Assembly: GCA_026874595.1 (NCBI GenBank)
Contig: CM049320.1
Span: 610,001-674,000 of the forward strand
DNA: 64,000 nt
Reading direction: 5' to 3'
Origin: Sipunculus nudus
Taxonomy: Eukaryota > Annelida > Sipuncula > Golfingiida > Sipunculidae
Below are positions 22,026-35,200 of this stretch, piece by piece. The position numbers and the translations under genes were made by a program. The notes under the pieces were generated by a model, which made no database searches, was not told the origin of the DNA, and saw nothing but the letters and a program-made list of their open reading frames with translations. Position 1 is the first letter of the stretch. Every line of letters begins with the position of its first letter.

Positions 22026-24640
22026 ACAGGTATCACCAAGAGACATAAGTGTATCATGTTGGTATCACTACAGGAAATCAGAGTGTATCATGCTGGTATC
22101 ACAACAGGACATTACAGTTTACCATGTTGGTATCACTTTAGGACATTGCAGAGTGTATCAAGTTGGTATCACTGTAGGAGATCAGAGTGTATTATGTTGG
22201 TATCACTGCAGGACATTACTGTGTATCATGCTGGTAGGTTGTATCACTACAGGAAAACAGTTTGTATCAAAATGGTATTACTGCAGGAGATCAGAGTGTA
22301 TCATGCTGGTAACACTGAAGGAGATCAGAGTGTATCATGCTGGTATCACTGCAGGAGATCAGAGTGTATCATGCTGGTAACACTGAAGGAGATCAGAGTG
22401 TATCATGCTGGTATCACTGAAGGAGATCAGAATGTATCATGCTGGTAACACTGAAGGAGATCAGAGTGTATCATGCTGGTAACACTGAAGGAGATCAGAG
22501 TGTATCATGCTAGTATCACTGCAGTAGATCAGAGTGTATCATGCTGGTATCACTGAAGGAGATCAGAGTGTATCATGCTGGTAACACTGAAGGAGATCAG
22601 AGTGTATCATGTTGGTATCACTGCAGGGGATCAGATAATATCATGTTGGTATCACTGCAGGAGATCAGAGTGTATCATGCTGGTATCACTGAAAGAGATT
22701 AGAGTGTATCATGCTGGTATCACTGAAGGAGATCAGAGTGTATCATGCTGGTAACACTGTAGGAGATCAGAGTGTATCATGCCGGTAACACTGACAGGGA
22801 TCAGAGTGTATCATGCTGGTATCACTGCAGGGGATCAAATAATATCATGTTGGTATCACTGCAGGAGATCAGAGTGTATAATGCTGGTATCACTGCAGTA
22901 GATCAGAGTGTATCATGCTGGTATCACTGAAGGAGATCAGAGTGTATCATGCTGGTATCACTATAAATGATCAGTGTATCATGTTGGTATCACTACAGGA
23001 GATCAGAGTGTATCATGTTGGTATCACTGCAGGAGATCAGAGTGTATCATGTTGGTATAACTGAAGGAGATCAGTGTATCATGCTGTTATCACTGCAGGA
23101 GATCAGAGTGTATACTGCTGGTATCACTGCAGGAGATCAGAGTGTATCATGTTGGTGACACTGAAGGAAATCAGAGTGTATCATGTTGGTAACACTGCAG
23201 GAGATCAGAGTGTATAATGCTGGTATCACTGACAAAGATCAGAGTGTATCATGTTGGTATCACTACAGAAGATCAGAGTGTATCATGTTGGTATCACTGC
23301 AGGAGATCAGAGTGCATAATGCTGGTATCACTGCAGGAGATCAGAGTGTATCATGCTGGTATAACTGAAGGAGATCAGAGTGTATCATGCTGGTATCACT
23401 ATAAATGATCAGTGTATCATGTTGGTATCACTACAGGAGATCAGAGTGTATCGTGTTGGTATCACTGCAGGAGATCAGAGTGTATCATGTTGGTATAACT
23501 GAAGGAGATCAGTGTATCATGCTGTTATCACTGCAGGAGATCAGAGTGTATAATGCTGGTATCACTGCAGGAGATCCGAGTGTATCATGTTGGTAACACT
23601 GAAGGAAATCAGAGTGTATCATGTTGGTATCACTGCAGGAGATCAGAGTGTATATTCTGGTATCACTGACAGAGATCAGAGTGTATCATGTTGGTATCAC
23701 TACAGGAGATCAGAGTGTATCATGTTGGTATCACTACAGGATATCAGAGTGTATAATGCTGGTATCACTGCAAGAGATCAGAGTGTATCATGTTGGTAAC
23801 ACTGAAGGAGATCAGAGTGTATCATGTTGGTATCACTGCAGGAGATCAGAGTGTATAATGCTGGTAACACTGCAGGAGATCAGAGTGTATCATGTTGGTA
23901 ACACTGAAGGAGATCAGAGTGTATCATGTTGGTATCACTGCAGGAGATCAGAGTGTATAATGCTGGTATCACTGACAGAGATCAGAGTGTATCATGTTGG
24001 TATCACTACAGGAGATCAGAGTGTATCATGTTGGTATCACTGCAGGACATTACTGTGTATCATGCTGGTATCACTGCAGGAGATCAGAGTGTATCATGTT
24101 GGTATCACTGCAGGAGATCAGTGTATCATGTTGGTATCACTGAAGGAGATCAGAGTGTATCATGTTGGTATCACTGCAGGAGATCAGTGTACCATGTTGG
24201 TATCACGGCCCTGACATTACTGTGTATCATGCTGGTATCACTGCAGGAGATCAGAGTGTATAATGCTGGTATCACTGCAGGAGATCAGAGTGTATCATGT
24301 TGGTATCACTACAGGAGATCAGAGTGTATCATGTTGGTATCACTGCAGGACATTACTGTGTATCATGCTGGTATCACTGCAGGAGATCAGAGTGTATCAT
24401 GTTGGTATCACTGCAGGAGATCAGTGTATCATGTTGGTATCACTGAAGGAGATCAGAGTGTATCATGTTGGTATCACTGCAGGAGATCAGTGTACCATGT
24501 TGGTATCACGGCCCTGACATTACTGTGTATCATGCTGGTATCACTGCAGGAGACAGAGTGTATCATGTTGGTATCACTACAGGAGATTACAGTGTATCAT
24601 GTTGATATCACTGCAGTATATCAGAGTGTATAAAGAAATG
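22026..24640. repeat. Minisatellite, 34-bp unit, about 75 copies, with segmental duplications
   Basis: Unit GGTATCACTGCAGGAGATCA plus GAGTGTATCATGTT. Larger blocks are duplicated inside it: ATCACTATAAATGATCAGTG at about 22958 and 23395 (436-bp shift), and ATCACGGCCCTGACATTACT at about 24203 and 24506 (about 303-bp shift). The open frames (up to 235 codons) are repeat artefacts that read YHAGI/CWYH-type peptides in rotating frames. Confidence 0.95.
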
Positions 24641-25439
24641 TGTTGACCTATATAAATGGCAGTAAAAATAGGTTTCATTAATACTCAAGACAGACCATTT
24701 TTTATGCCTTAAGTTGACTTTCTGACAGGCCAAAATACAACCCAGCTTCAATTTGGTTATTTTAACAAGAGTATAAAATAGCCCTAAGCTAAGCACCTAC
24801 ACTACTGCATCAGTGGATAAAGCTGATACTAATTTAGCATTATGAATAATAATATGAGCTGATACTAATTTAGCATTATGAATAGTAATATGAAACAACT
24901 ACATACAGCAATAACAATAATTATGACTGTTAACTACTAGCAAATGGCCTTTTTTGTGAAATAATAAAATCATTTAATAAAATACTAGTACAGATTTATT
25001 TGTATGTAACTTGGAAATTTTCATCAAAACATTAACATAGTGATTTTTTGGTCTCAGCTTCACTTAAATAAGGTTTTATTTCATAAACAACATTTCTAGA
25101 CAATCTTTTTATATATCATATTTAACAACACAATATTTGTCATATATATTACTATTGGTGGAAACTGACCCATACAGAAAACTACTGGTTATCAGCAAAT
25201 ATCACTGTAAAGTGATTTTAGAATTTGTCTTAAGACTGACAAATGTGTACACAGTTCTACTCAACAACGTGAACAAACACATATACAACAAAATGTTTTC
25301 TAAGATTTAGCCAATACAACCTCAGCATAGCTATCATTAAAGCTCACTGGGGAATGAAACCCCCATTTCTGGCATAATGCTAGTTTTGGTAAAGGAAGAA
25401 TTCGAGTTAATATCCATTTAAAACTTAATTTAAGCTCGA
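24641..25439. other. AT-rich noncoding stretch
   Basis: A short tandem duplication of GCTGATACTAATTTAGCATT lies at about 24820 and 24858. No gene is seen. Confidence 0.45.
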
Positions 25440-25660
25440 GCAGGCATGAATGGTGGGTATTGACTCAAAGGGCAGGCCAGCTCTGTATTGTGTGTCTAGC
25501 AACACTTGATGGCCGTGTGGCTAAGTTAACGGTTTCCATGGCAACCACAGGGTTGCAGGTAGAATTGACTGTGTTGTGATCAATGCGTGTATGTATACTG
25601 AAGCACTTGTGTACACAAACCAGGTAGAATTCTTGCATGGGAACTGCCACTGCTACAATA
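25440..25660. repeat. Possible tRNA-derived SINE fragment
   Basis: Within it, GTGGCTAAGTTAACGG resembles an A box, and CCACAGGGTTGCAGGTAGAA resembles a decayed B box about 30 bp later. It does not fold as a functional tRNA by eye. It contains GTTTCCATGGCAAC (25532-25545), a perfect RFX X-box match that may be chance here. Confidence 0.35.
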
Positions 25661-28139
25661 TTACATGAACCAGCACAAAATCACAGGTTTTTAAGGATCT
25701 CTCTAACATTCTTATGGTTTCCATATTCTTTTCTTATCAGTATCAATATTGAACAAAAGCTCTCAAGTTCAAAGCTCTTATACTACAGTAACAGACATGT
25801 CACAAAACAATGCAAAATCTATACAGAAACACTAAATTCCTTCAAATGCCAGTTCAACAGTTGCAATGTTTCTATATTACCGGTACATAATATTTGTTCA
25901 AGATTTTTTAAAAACAATTACACATAATGAAATTATTTTTCCCTGAGTAACTTTTTATTATCTTGAGGAATCATTTTTATCCCCATTTTTTTTTTTTATA
26001 ATATTCCGAATATTTTCAAATATATTCATACTTTAGTCATTGGAAGTTACTGCTGAGCAGCTGATGAATCAGGAATCACGAGTACTTGTGACGAGTGCCG
26101 AGTACATCGCCCTAAAGTCTGTAAATGATACATTTTCATTTAATGATTTTATGTATCTGAAAAAGTTGTACATTTCTATATTCAAGGAAGTGTATTTAAT
26201 TTACAAGAGTAATATATGATAAATAAATGTAAATTTATGTTGAGTACTGTGTAACAACAACTAGTGAGTACTAGCAACTACTTGTGTGCGGCTCTGACAC
26301 GGGTCTCAGATACCATTAACATTCTACAATGTTTGTACTGTTATATGCCACAAAACAAAGCAGTGTCATTACTTAGCAGTCAATATTAATGAATTAGAAC
26401 CTGGATGCAGGGTGGGGTATGTGTATTAAGATTACTTAGTCATACAAGAGTAAAAAAGAGATAATAATCCCTTGAAATCTTATTTAATTGTAACATAATA
26501 TGCAATAGTTCAAAAACAGCACTGCAACAGTAACTTGTTCATTTTGCCCATATCATGACTGAACTAGTGATAATGCTCCCATTCCTGCAATTCACTGGTA
26601 AGTACATGGGTGGCCAGTATCAAATGTCTCACCACCTCATATCAGATGCAGTTATCTGGGCCTGACTGAAGGCACTTCATTTGCTGCAGCAGCTGCCACC
26701 TACTGATCAATTTTAGAACTACATAAATGGGGTACTGGTATATTTAAAGTATCACCTGGCATGAATATAAATGAAAACTATGGGAGAACCACACCAACAA
26801 TGCACTGCATCTTCCAGCTGTTGCCATTGATCTCTCAGCCACATAATAAAGTTACCATTGGATATGCATCCTGGAAGATGGGACCATCTGATATTAAGCA
26901 TCTGATAGGGAGGACTGCCCTCATTACATTTATAAGGAAATTTTACAGCTTCTTGTTCAAAGTCAGGAACATAGTAATCTCAATGGTGCAATTTACCGAT
27001 AATTTTTATCCATAAACATAGTTTTAATTATTTTAAAATAAAATAAAGAACATATGCTAAATATTTACAGATAAACTAGCTACAGAGATGGGCTTGGTCA
27101 AATATATGTATGCATATATATACATATATATATATTAATGAAGTCGGCTGCCATTGTTTAATTGGTATCAATTCTTATGTTACCACGGAAACATTGTTTA
27201 CTGTTACAGTCATACTGTATGGGCTTATACTTCCTTAACTTTTTTTACTGAATTTTATAAAATTTATCTAACTTTTCTTTTAACATTATCTTACTCTAAT
27301 GAAATGTCAGTCCAAGTACCATAATGTGTCTTAAAGTAATCTTTCCATTCATATCAAATCAGTACAACTTTAAACTACATATCCATCCCAGTTGGTTAAA
27401 TATAAATTAAACTTTTATGGTCTTCTTCAATGAAAACAAATATGAAAAGTTTTTGTGAAACACAAAATTCAATTTTTTAATCCTGAAGACAGCACACTGA
27501 ACTGACAAGAAAATTTTAATCCTGTGTTTAATAACCACATAAGTCATTTTCATGAAAAAAAAATATTCAAATTGTTCAAAGTCCACAAGGAAACAAAATT
27601 GTGTAATCCAAGAGTATTTCCAAAATAAATAACACACAACATTTAAATTAAAAACCATGGCTCCTGGCCTTGTGCCTGCAAATAACAGAATTAGGAGTAT
27701 ATACAAAAAGTAAGAAAAAAAGTCATCAAAGTTACTAAACAAGTAAAATTCACCTAGAAACCACAGTAAAATAATAAAAATTGCAAAATTTAGTAACTTT
27801 TTTTAACTTGTTTTTCAATTTTACAATAAAATCAGCATGCAGGAATTACATCACATATCCCCACTGAACAAATACATTTACCATTTATATTGGTAAAATG
27901 TACAATACAAAAAAAAGTTTTTTTTAAAGTTTATATTATACAACAAAATATGCAGAACCTGAAAGTTACATGTATTATATGACACTAACCTGTATTAGAT
28001 TTTCAGAAATCAAGTGTGTTGAAAAGCTAGCCCTCAGTTTTACGGTTCTTTGACATGGGTTGTTCCCCAAATAGTCAGGTTGCTAGGCCACAGTATTCCC
28101 GGGCGAATACACACATGATCAGACTGGCCCAAATTCCAA
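25661..28139. other. AT-rich intergenic stretch
   Basis: An alternating TATATG/CATATA microsatellite is near 27100-27137. Open frames (for example 26761-27015 plus, 27407-27742 minus) have no recognisable domains. It lies between two divergently arranged genes. Confidence 0.45.
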
Positions 28140-28157
28140 TGCTTGTCTGTTTCAAGC

Positions 28158-28171
28158 GTTGCCATGGCGGC
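28158..28171. promoter_or_regulatory. X-box-like motif, distal
   Basis: GTTGCCATGGCGGC matches the RFX consensus RYYNYYATRRNRAC at all but one position. It is 955 bp upstream of the LRRC23 start codon. Confidence 0.35.
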
Positions 28172-28769
28172 CGTAACACCACTACCAATTGATAAAATAC
28201 GCCTATATAACTCGTCAACAACCTTTGTAAATCTTATCTACCAATGGAATTGTGTGTTTTACCAAAGTTCACCTGCACAAGCGCATGATCCCCCCGTCAA
28301 GTGCGCGATATTTATCGAAGTGTCCTAATTGTGGAGGCCCCATGAATTCAGCGTAAATTGACAGGCCCAGTGCCTCGAGATCACACGTTTAACCCCAAAA
28401 CACCACATGGCAAAAATCGATGACCATTTAGAATACGTGGAATATTTTAAAATCGACTGGTTAAACCAAAGAAATGCACACGTGTGCATCTGTTGTATCG
28501 GAAACAGCGAGAGCTCGCCCACCTTCACGGTTTGTCACAAGTATAATGTGACGCCCAAATTTGGCTAAAAGGCCCAAAATCGAATCCGCCAGTTGCTCTA
28601 GAAATTAGGACAAGTTTTGGCACTTTTGACGACTCTGAACACATTCATATCACACTCATCACCCATTGTAACTCGTGAACACAATACCTCTGCGCTTTCA
28701 TAAACTCTAGATTCAGTTTTTGTGAAGTTTTGTGAGTTTGAGTGAAGGAACTTACTTGAGTTTTCTGAC

Positions 28770-28813
28770 ATGTCCCAGTACCTCTCGATCCCCTCAAGCC
28801 TGGCGATCAGCCG
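28770..28813 (+). other. Candidate 5' exon or uORF start upstream of LRRC23
   Basis: An ATG opens a 14-codon frame (MSQYLSIPSSLAIS) ending at CCG then GTGAGT, a good donor, at 28814. It could splice to an acceptor near 29066 (TTTTCAG) as a 5' untranslated exon. Phase 2 at the donor does not match LRRC23 exon 2, so it is not an alternative coding exon for that gene by direct splicing. Confidence 0.3.
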
Positions 28814-28988
28814 GTGAGTAATAACCTCAAACTAAACAACCTACCACATGCGTTTAAAAACATCAGTTTGATCAGAGTTGTTGATAAATATAAACATCAT
28901 ATAAATCTGTCATTAGTAAATCTAATCAACGCTTATCATGCGCTGATGTACTTAATTTGTTGGGGACGCTTTCGGTTTGAGATTATAA

Positions 28989-29002
28989 ATCGTCATGGAA
29001 AC
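28989..29002 (+). promoter_or_regulatory. RFX X-box upstream of LRRC23
   Basis: ATCGTCATGGAAAC fits RYYNYYATRRNRAC at every position and lies 111 bp before the LRRC23 ATG. X-boxes close to the start are typical of ciliary genes, which fits a radial-spoke gene. Confidence 0.6.
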
Positions 29003-29112
29003 CTTCCGCCATATTGACAACAACAAGCTGTCTGCTCGTGGAGTTCAGCAGACCTGGGTTTTCAGAGTTAAGGATTTATATATTTTACATTAAACGACGC
29101 TTTTTCATCACA

Positions 29113-29253
29113 ATGTCAGACGCAGAGGATTACTCGAAAGAGGAAGAGGGCGGCGAGGAGATGACAGCGGAGGAGGCAGAGGGACAAGAGGAGGGAGAGG
29201 AGGAAGCTGGAGAGGAGGAGAAGGGGGAAGAGGAGGAGGAGGAAGAAGAAGAG
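29113..29253 (+). CDS. lrrc23: LRRC23 exon 1
   Basis: 47 codons from ATG. Begins MSDAEDYSKEEEG and is then almost entirely Glu/Gly. The donor is GAG then GTAACC, phase 0. An upstream in-frame extension to 29014 is rejected because this ATG matches the acidic MSD start of the vertebrate protein. Confidence 0.88.
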
Positions 29254-32200
29254 GTAACCCCCGCCCCCCTTTCCCCTGTCAGCATCCCAAATAATACCCC
29301 CGACCACCCACTCCTACTGAATGCAGTGTTGATACCCCCCCCCCCCCCCCCAAAAAAAAAATAAAGGGGTCTACCTTCTCCTCCAAAGCAGTCATAATTG
29401 ATTGTTTGATTTTATTTAGGTAGTCTGGTAGGCTGGTATGCGTTTTTCTGAAAACCATACATGGCTACGATAAAATAGTCTTTATGTCATAAGAGGTCGA
29501 TGGAGCTGGAACAAAGTGGGAGCAGAATTCGACCTATTATTTAATAAGAGCAGCATTCAAACTACAATCATAATAATAATATTAATATACAGTATCTTGA
29601 CATAACCAAGTATAACACTAAAAAATTATAAAACCAGGCCTCCCACACTGGCATAAAATGATAAAATTCATAAAATTTCCCAAATTGGCATTAAATAGCA
29701 TAATATGAGTAACAAAATTATAAAATTTTGCTGTAATTACGTACCCTATAACATTTGTTTCAATTTCAAAGTTTAATGCTATTTTGCATAGTGCCCAAAC
29801 TACCGTGTGTGTATATTTGCATCACATTTTACACAAGTTGTGTGTTGGCTAGGGTAAAAATAGTTGTTTCTTGTAAAGCATGAAAATATCATATGCAATA
29901 TCCTTAACAGCTGTTGAGATATTCATGACCTAGCTAAACTGCTGCATATATATATTATGTATATGTCACAGTGTAGATGGGAATCCAGTTGAGTTCAGAA
30001 CTAAACCAGTTGAGATGGGAATTCCGATCTAAACAGTTGAAATGGGAATTGTCACTGTTATTCCAGTCTCAACTAGTTGACATTGGAATATTCCAATGTA
30101 CACTGGTAAAGATTGGGATTGCCAGAAGTGAATCAGTTTACTTTAGGATATTCTGAAATACACTAGTTCACTTTGAAATATCTAGATAAGTCTACAGTTT
30201 TATTGTTTAACACTTTATAAAAAATGCTTTTAAATTAAGTTCAATTCAGTTCATTTATTTGCCACAAAAATTTATACATTATACATGAAATTGTTCATTT
30301 ATATATAGTTATTCCTGTGACAAAGAGAACTGACTCATAGAGTGTATGTCCTCTCAGTATTATCATTAAATGTAGTAGGTTATATGGTGCACTGTGCAAT
30401 TAGAAAATTGAAATTTCAGAGAAAACAAACTATAAATAAAAATTTGATTATGAAAATGGAGTAAAATATAATAAATATTATTCTTAAATGGAGGAAAAGT
30501 ATTCTCTCAGACAGCGTTTAAATGTTGATATTGTACAACAAGGATTAATATCTTATAATCTTAATAATATTGTTCCAAACTCCAGCCCTTTTGAATTGTA
30601 AAGTTTTATTGGAGGCTGCAGTTTTACATACTGGTACATGTAAAAAATGCATTCTTCTTGTTCTGTTAAGATGTACATCTCAGTATTTGCAGCATGATTC
30701 AAATACAATTAAAGGTAACATTTCATAATTAATCTTATACATAAATAAACCAACACTATAATTGTTGATATATTCTGCATAAGCTTTTGAAAAAAATAAC
30801 ATTTTGTTATAATAATAAATAAATATGTAAAATCATGATATTGTGGCAGTGATATATAAATGTTTTATTCCTTTATACTTTTATCTAGTCTAGTTTGAAA
30901 TAAAACTGCAGCTAGATTTCATTGTACATTGTTGTTTATGAGCTGTGGTCTCCATTCTCCAGCTGATTTTACATCAGCTGATTTACATCAGATGAAGGCT
31001 CCACAGAAGAAAACTTTATGACCCTTAATGTCATATGTTACTACAGTGGAACCCCACAATTACGACAACCCTGTGGACTGAGCAAAATGGTCGTAATTTA
31101 GGGGTGGTTGTATTTGTGAAACTCTTACCTTGGTCGCATATAAAACGCCGATGTTTAATGTATATCAGTGAGTATATATTGCATATCTTTATTGTGAATT
31201 ATAAGAAAGTATTCTACCTAGCGGAGGACCCTAAATTTGAATGTTTTTGTGTGTAGCTAAAAAGAAAATAAAATTTTTTTATGTATTTATTCATGATAAA
31301 AATTAATATATATGTTTATGCACAAACGTATGACTGATGATTAACACATAATTACACTAGAGGAAATATGAAGACAACCTACTGAATACAAATTGAACAT
31401 AATACATGGCTGTTATGTATTTAGCTTTCCGCTTGAGTATATAATGCATGCACTTGAGTTTTACTGACGCTGAATTGTTGAGCCAGTTGGCGCTGACTGC
31501 GTTCAGTGATGGCGCCTTGATTAAGCTTTATTTATACATTTTACTGACTGCTCAATACTCAGTGTGAGTAACTTATGAGCACATTTAGGATTAACTAGGT
31601 TGTTTATTTGACAAATGCGAATCAAACAATATGTAAAGTGTAGAAATACTAAGCTCTCACTCCCTGCACTTAGGGTAGCTGTTATTCAGATTATCACTGA
31701 GGGGCAATTAGCATCGCCAGCCCAAGACCCCAGGGAAGTTAGCCAGACAGAATGGCTCATTAAGTAATCATGCCGATGGCTACCCTCTTTGATCTATAAC
31801 TTACGCCTAAACGGGTCTCAGCGAGGACACCGAGTCAGGAACATATGCAGGACCAGATTAACACTCGGGTTGGGAAACCTTTCACCCTCTTTTATCTTTC
31901 GTTAAGGCGCCTGTGACAAGGCGCAGCCATTGACTCATGACAAATGTTGTTTCAGTACTTCTAGGTGCTGGTCGCATTAACAGGGTCGCATTACCGCTGA
32001 GGCCTGGAATTCTGGTCATAATTCTGAATTCAGGGGTGGTCGTAATTTTTAGCCAATTATAAGCATAATTAAATTAATAAAAATTCGGGACCAAGCAAAG
32101 TGGTCGTAATTGTGGGGTGGTCGCAATTGTGGGATGGTTGCAAGGCAGGGTTCCACTGCATATCAAAACAATTCATCCCTAGGAATGGACTCTGTAGCTG

Positions 32201-35200
32201 TAGTGGAAATTGTTTCAATGAATGCAATATTTTAGTTAAACAAAAACAAATTTGTTTTCAGTGTCATTAAAGCTTTATAAGAGTACTGGATGTTGTTTCA
32301 CAAAGTGCTGTATTCAGGAGGAAAGTCAATTTTTTTCATTATATGCTTGGAAGTTTTATCATTAATCATTTAAAGCTGAAAAATTTACTCTATAAAACAT
32401 TTCTACATTTGATGTGCTTATCAGTGTTAAATAGATCCTTGAGTGTTTAAATTATTTATTGTAAATGCTGCATACTGCATAGTTTAAATTGTGATTTCAA
32501 TTTAGTTATGGAATTGCTACACATGAATTCCTAGTCTGTTTCAATCCCTCAAATATGTATATATTAATTTTAATATCTATGCTTTTGTTAAGCTGGTTAG
32601 TGTTCTAAGGTGGGTCCTGTATTGTCACCCCAGCACAAATTTACAGATAATCAGATATCCTTGTGTACATGCACTTAACAGAAATTGAAAGTTAAAATAA
32701 ATCTTAACAACAAGGGTAAGATATTCTACTGTCGATTAGTGTATTTCAAGATATTCCAAAATAAACTGTTTCACCTAGTTATAATTAAGCTATAATAACA
32801 AGAAATTCTAAAGAAAATTAGTGTATTTCAGGATATCCCAAAATGAACTGGTTCATGTGTGGATATCTCAGTGTGAACCAATGTACATTGGAATATTTCA
32901 ATGTCAACTAGTTGAGATTGGAATTAAAAACTATTCCCTTCTCAACCCTTTGGCTGGGAATTCCCATCTCAGCTGGAAGATAGCCAGTTGAGATGGGAAT
33001 TCCTATCTTAACAAGATGCAATGGAATTTCCCTTCTCAACCAGTTGAGTTCCAAACTCAACTGGATTCCCATCTGCACTGTGACATTTACAGTCATTGCA
33101 TCATGCATCAGCAGCATGGTTTATATAAGGCAGCAAATGATTAATATACCCATTAAGAGACTTCTTTCTAAATAAGTGCTAGAATTTAAAGTGTAAGAAT
33201 GTAAAAAAAAAAAATTTTTTTTTTTTCATGTAGCGGTAGAATTTTCTATTTTTCTGTGTCTTTGTTTTTAAAATAGTGCGGAAAATATAGAAAATAAGGC
33301 CAGTTTTGAGGAAAAGGATAAACTTCTTATGCTGTAGTCCTAGGAAGAATCATAATTAACATTACTAGCTAACTTGTTGGCCGGGGTTCTTCCTGGCTCA
33401 TTTGTTTGGGGACTCCTACAAGCGTGTCCCAGTGGTAGGAGTTACAAAGTATAAAATCAGGTTTCTGTTTTTTCAGCTGTATTACCTATGTTATAATCAT
33501 GTGCAAATGCTATGAATATTATAGGGACCTAGTCTGAACAACATAATCTAACATATAAAGGCGCTTGTAAAGAGCATAAAAATTAGTGGTGGGCCGATCA
33601 TCGAGTTTTTTCGAAAGTCAGTCAGTTTGCTACCACTTGCAAGCGCCCGATTACCAAGGGCTACTATTGATTACATCAAACCTATAATTTTTTTCCCCAG
33701 AATGTCTTTATGTTATAGGCAAAATTATTCTTCCATTTTTTTAAAACATTCCCGCTTCATATAATTAGTCTGTGTTCCCAAATAACCTCTGTATCTAACT
33801 GAGTATGAAATGGTAGATGAGAGAACAGAGGACTTATTAAACCTTTGTGAATTGGCAGGGAGCTGCAAAATTAGCCGAGAGTTTTCTAATGAGATGTTCA
33901 TTGCAAAATATGGGCGATATGGCGTTAAAATGTTCAATAATTCTCCAGGTCTATGCCAATTTTGCGATATTCACTTAGAAATAATCTCATAAACTGATGC
34001 CAGGTGTCGCTGCCGCATGAGTAAATTATATATTTAGCTTTCAATTACTTTTTTTTTAATCTTTATAAAAAATTATATAGGCCTGTAGTTTTTCTGACAG
34101 GCCTGTGAAACCAGTATGCATGTCGGAAGTCGTCATAATTGTTGTAAAATGAAAGTCCTTGCTGGTGGTGAAGTTAAAATAATACGTGGGAGTATTCATG
34201 ATGGCCATAAAGTAGATGTCCCAGACTGTGATTTAATTCTTGCTTATTATAATTAATTAAAATGAAACTTTGAAAAGCATTTCTTAGTAATAATTGGAAA
34301 ATATAAAAAAGGCAAAGACTTCTTTTCATAAGGTAGAATTACTAAGACATACGGGCTGGGTTAAGAGAGTACAGTTTCACAGATAACTGCATATTTCTTT
34401 ATTTTTGTCTGAACTGATTAATAATCGATCATTGATCAGTTTGCCAAAACCAATGATCGATTATGAAAAAGGAACTGACTCTGACCACTTATAAAAATGT
34501 CATAAAATTATACAAAAAATGTCATAAAATCATAAAAAATAATTTCTCAAAAGTGAGTGGGAGGCCTGTAAAACACAAACTTATTTCCATGGTGGTCCTT
34601 GTGATTAAGATTTATATATGAAACAACGGCAAGCAGGAATACCTGGTATATAATCTAAATTATAATTTATAGTATTAGAAATGGATGTGGAATATAAACA
34701 AAGACTACAAACAATAAAACATTGCTACATTATCAGTAACAGTGTGTGTACATGATGGATCACACCCAAGTTTATTTGAAGAATACAGAACATCATAGAA
34801 TACATAAATGACTTAGTCATAACTAGGCAAAATATTAGAAAATGGTATCAGAAAAGGTCATTTTTAATTATTATAAAATGTAGTAAAGTTGAATTACTAT
34901 AAACCAACGTGGCATATCACAGAGTAATTTCTACTTGTGACTAGACAAAAGCACCTAAAGTAATATCCCTATGATAAATGTAAAAGTGGCCAAAGATTGT
35001 AAAGCTATAAAAAAAAAATGTACATTTATATGGTATATAATTACACAATTAAAATAAATGGCAAAAGTACGTGCCGATCACAGATTTTGTTTTCTGTTTG
35101 ACTAAATAAAAAGCACTATAATGGTAGTATATAAACCTAAAAAAATGTCATGGCCAAAATTAAGTGAATGTAAGAATGTCTATTAAAAGAGAATCCTTTT

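Noticed and set aside
22056-24633. Long repetitive frames (up to 235 codons)
   Set aside because: They follow the 34-bp minisatellite and rotate frame every unit; no start context, no homology.
25532-25545. Perfect X-box as a promoter element
   Set aside because: It lies in a probable tRNA-derived SINE 3.6 kb from LRRC23, so a regulatory role is unsupported.
25500-25575. tRNA gene
   Set aside because: A-box and B-box-like words are present, but the acceptor stem and anticodon arm do not form by eye.
29014-29112. N-terminal extension of LRRC23 exon 1
   Set aside because: The upstream in-frame sequence has no similarity to the family, while the ATG at 29113 gives the acidic MSD start.
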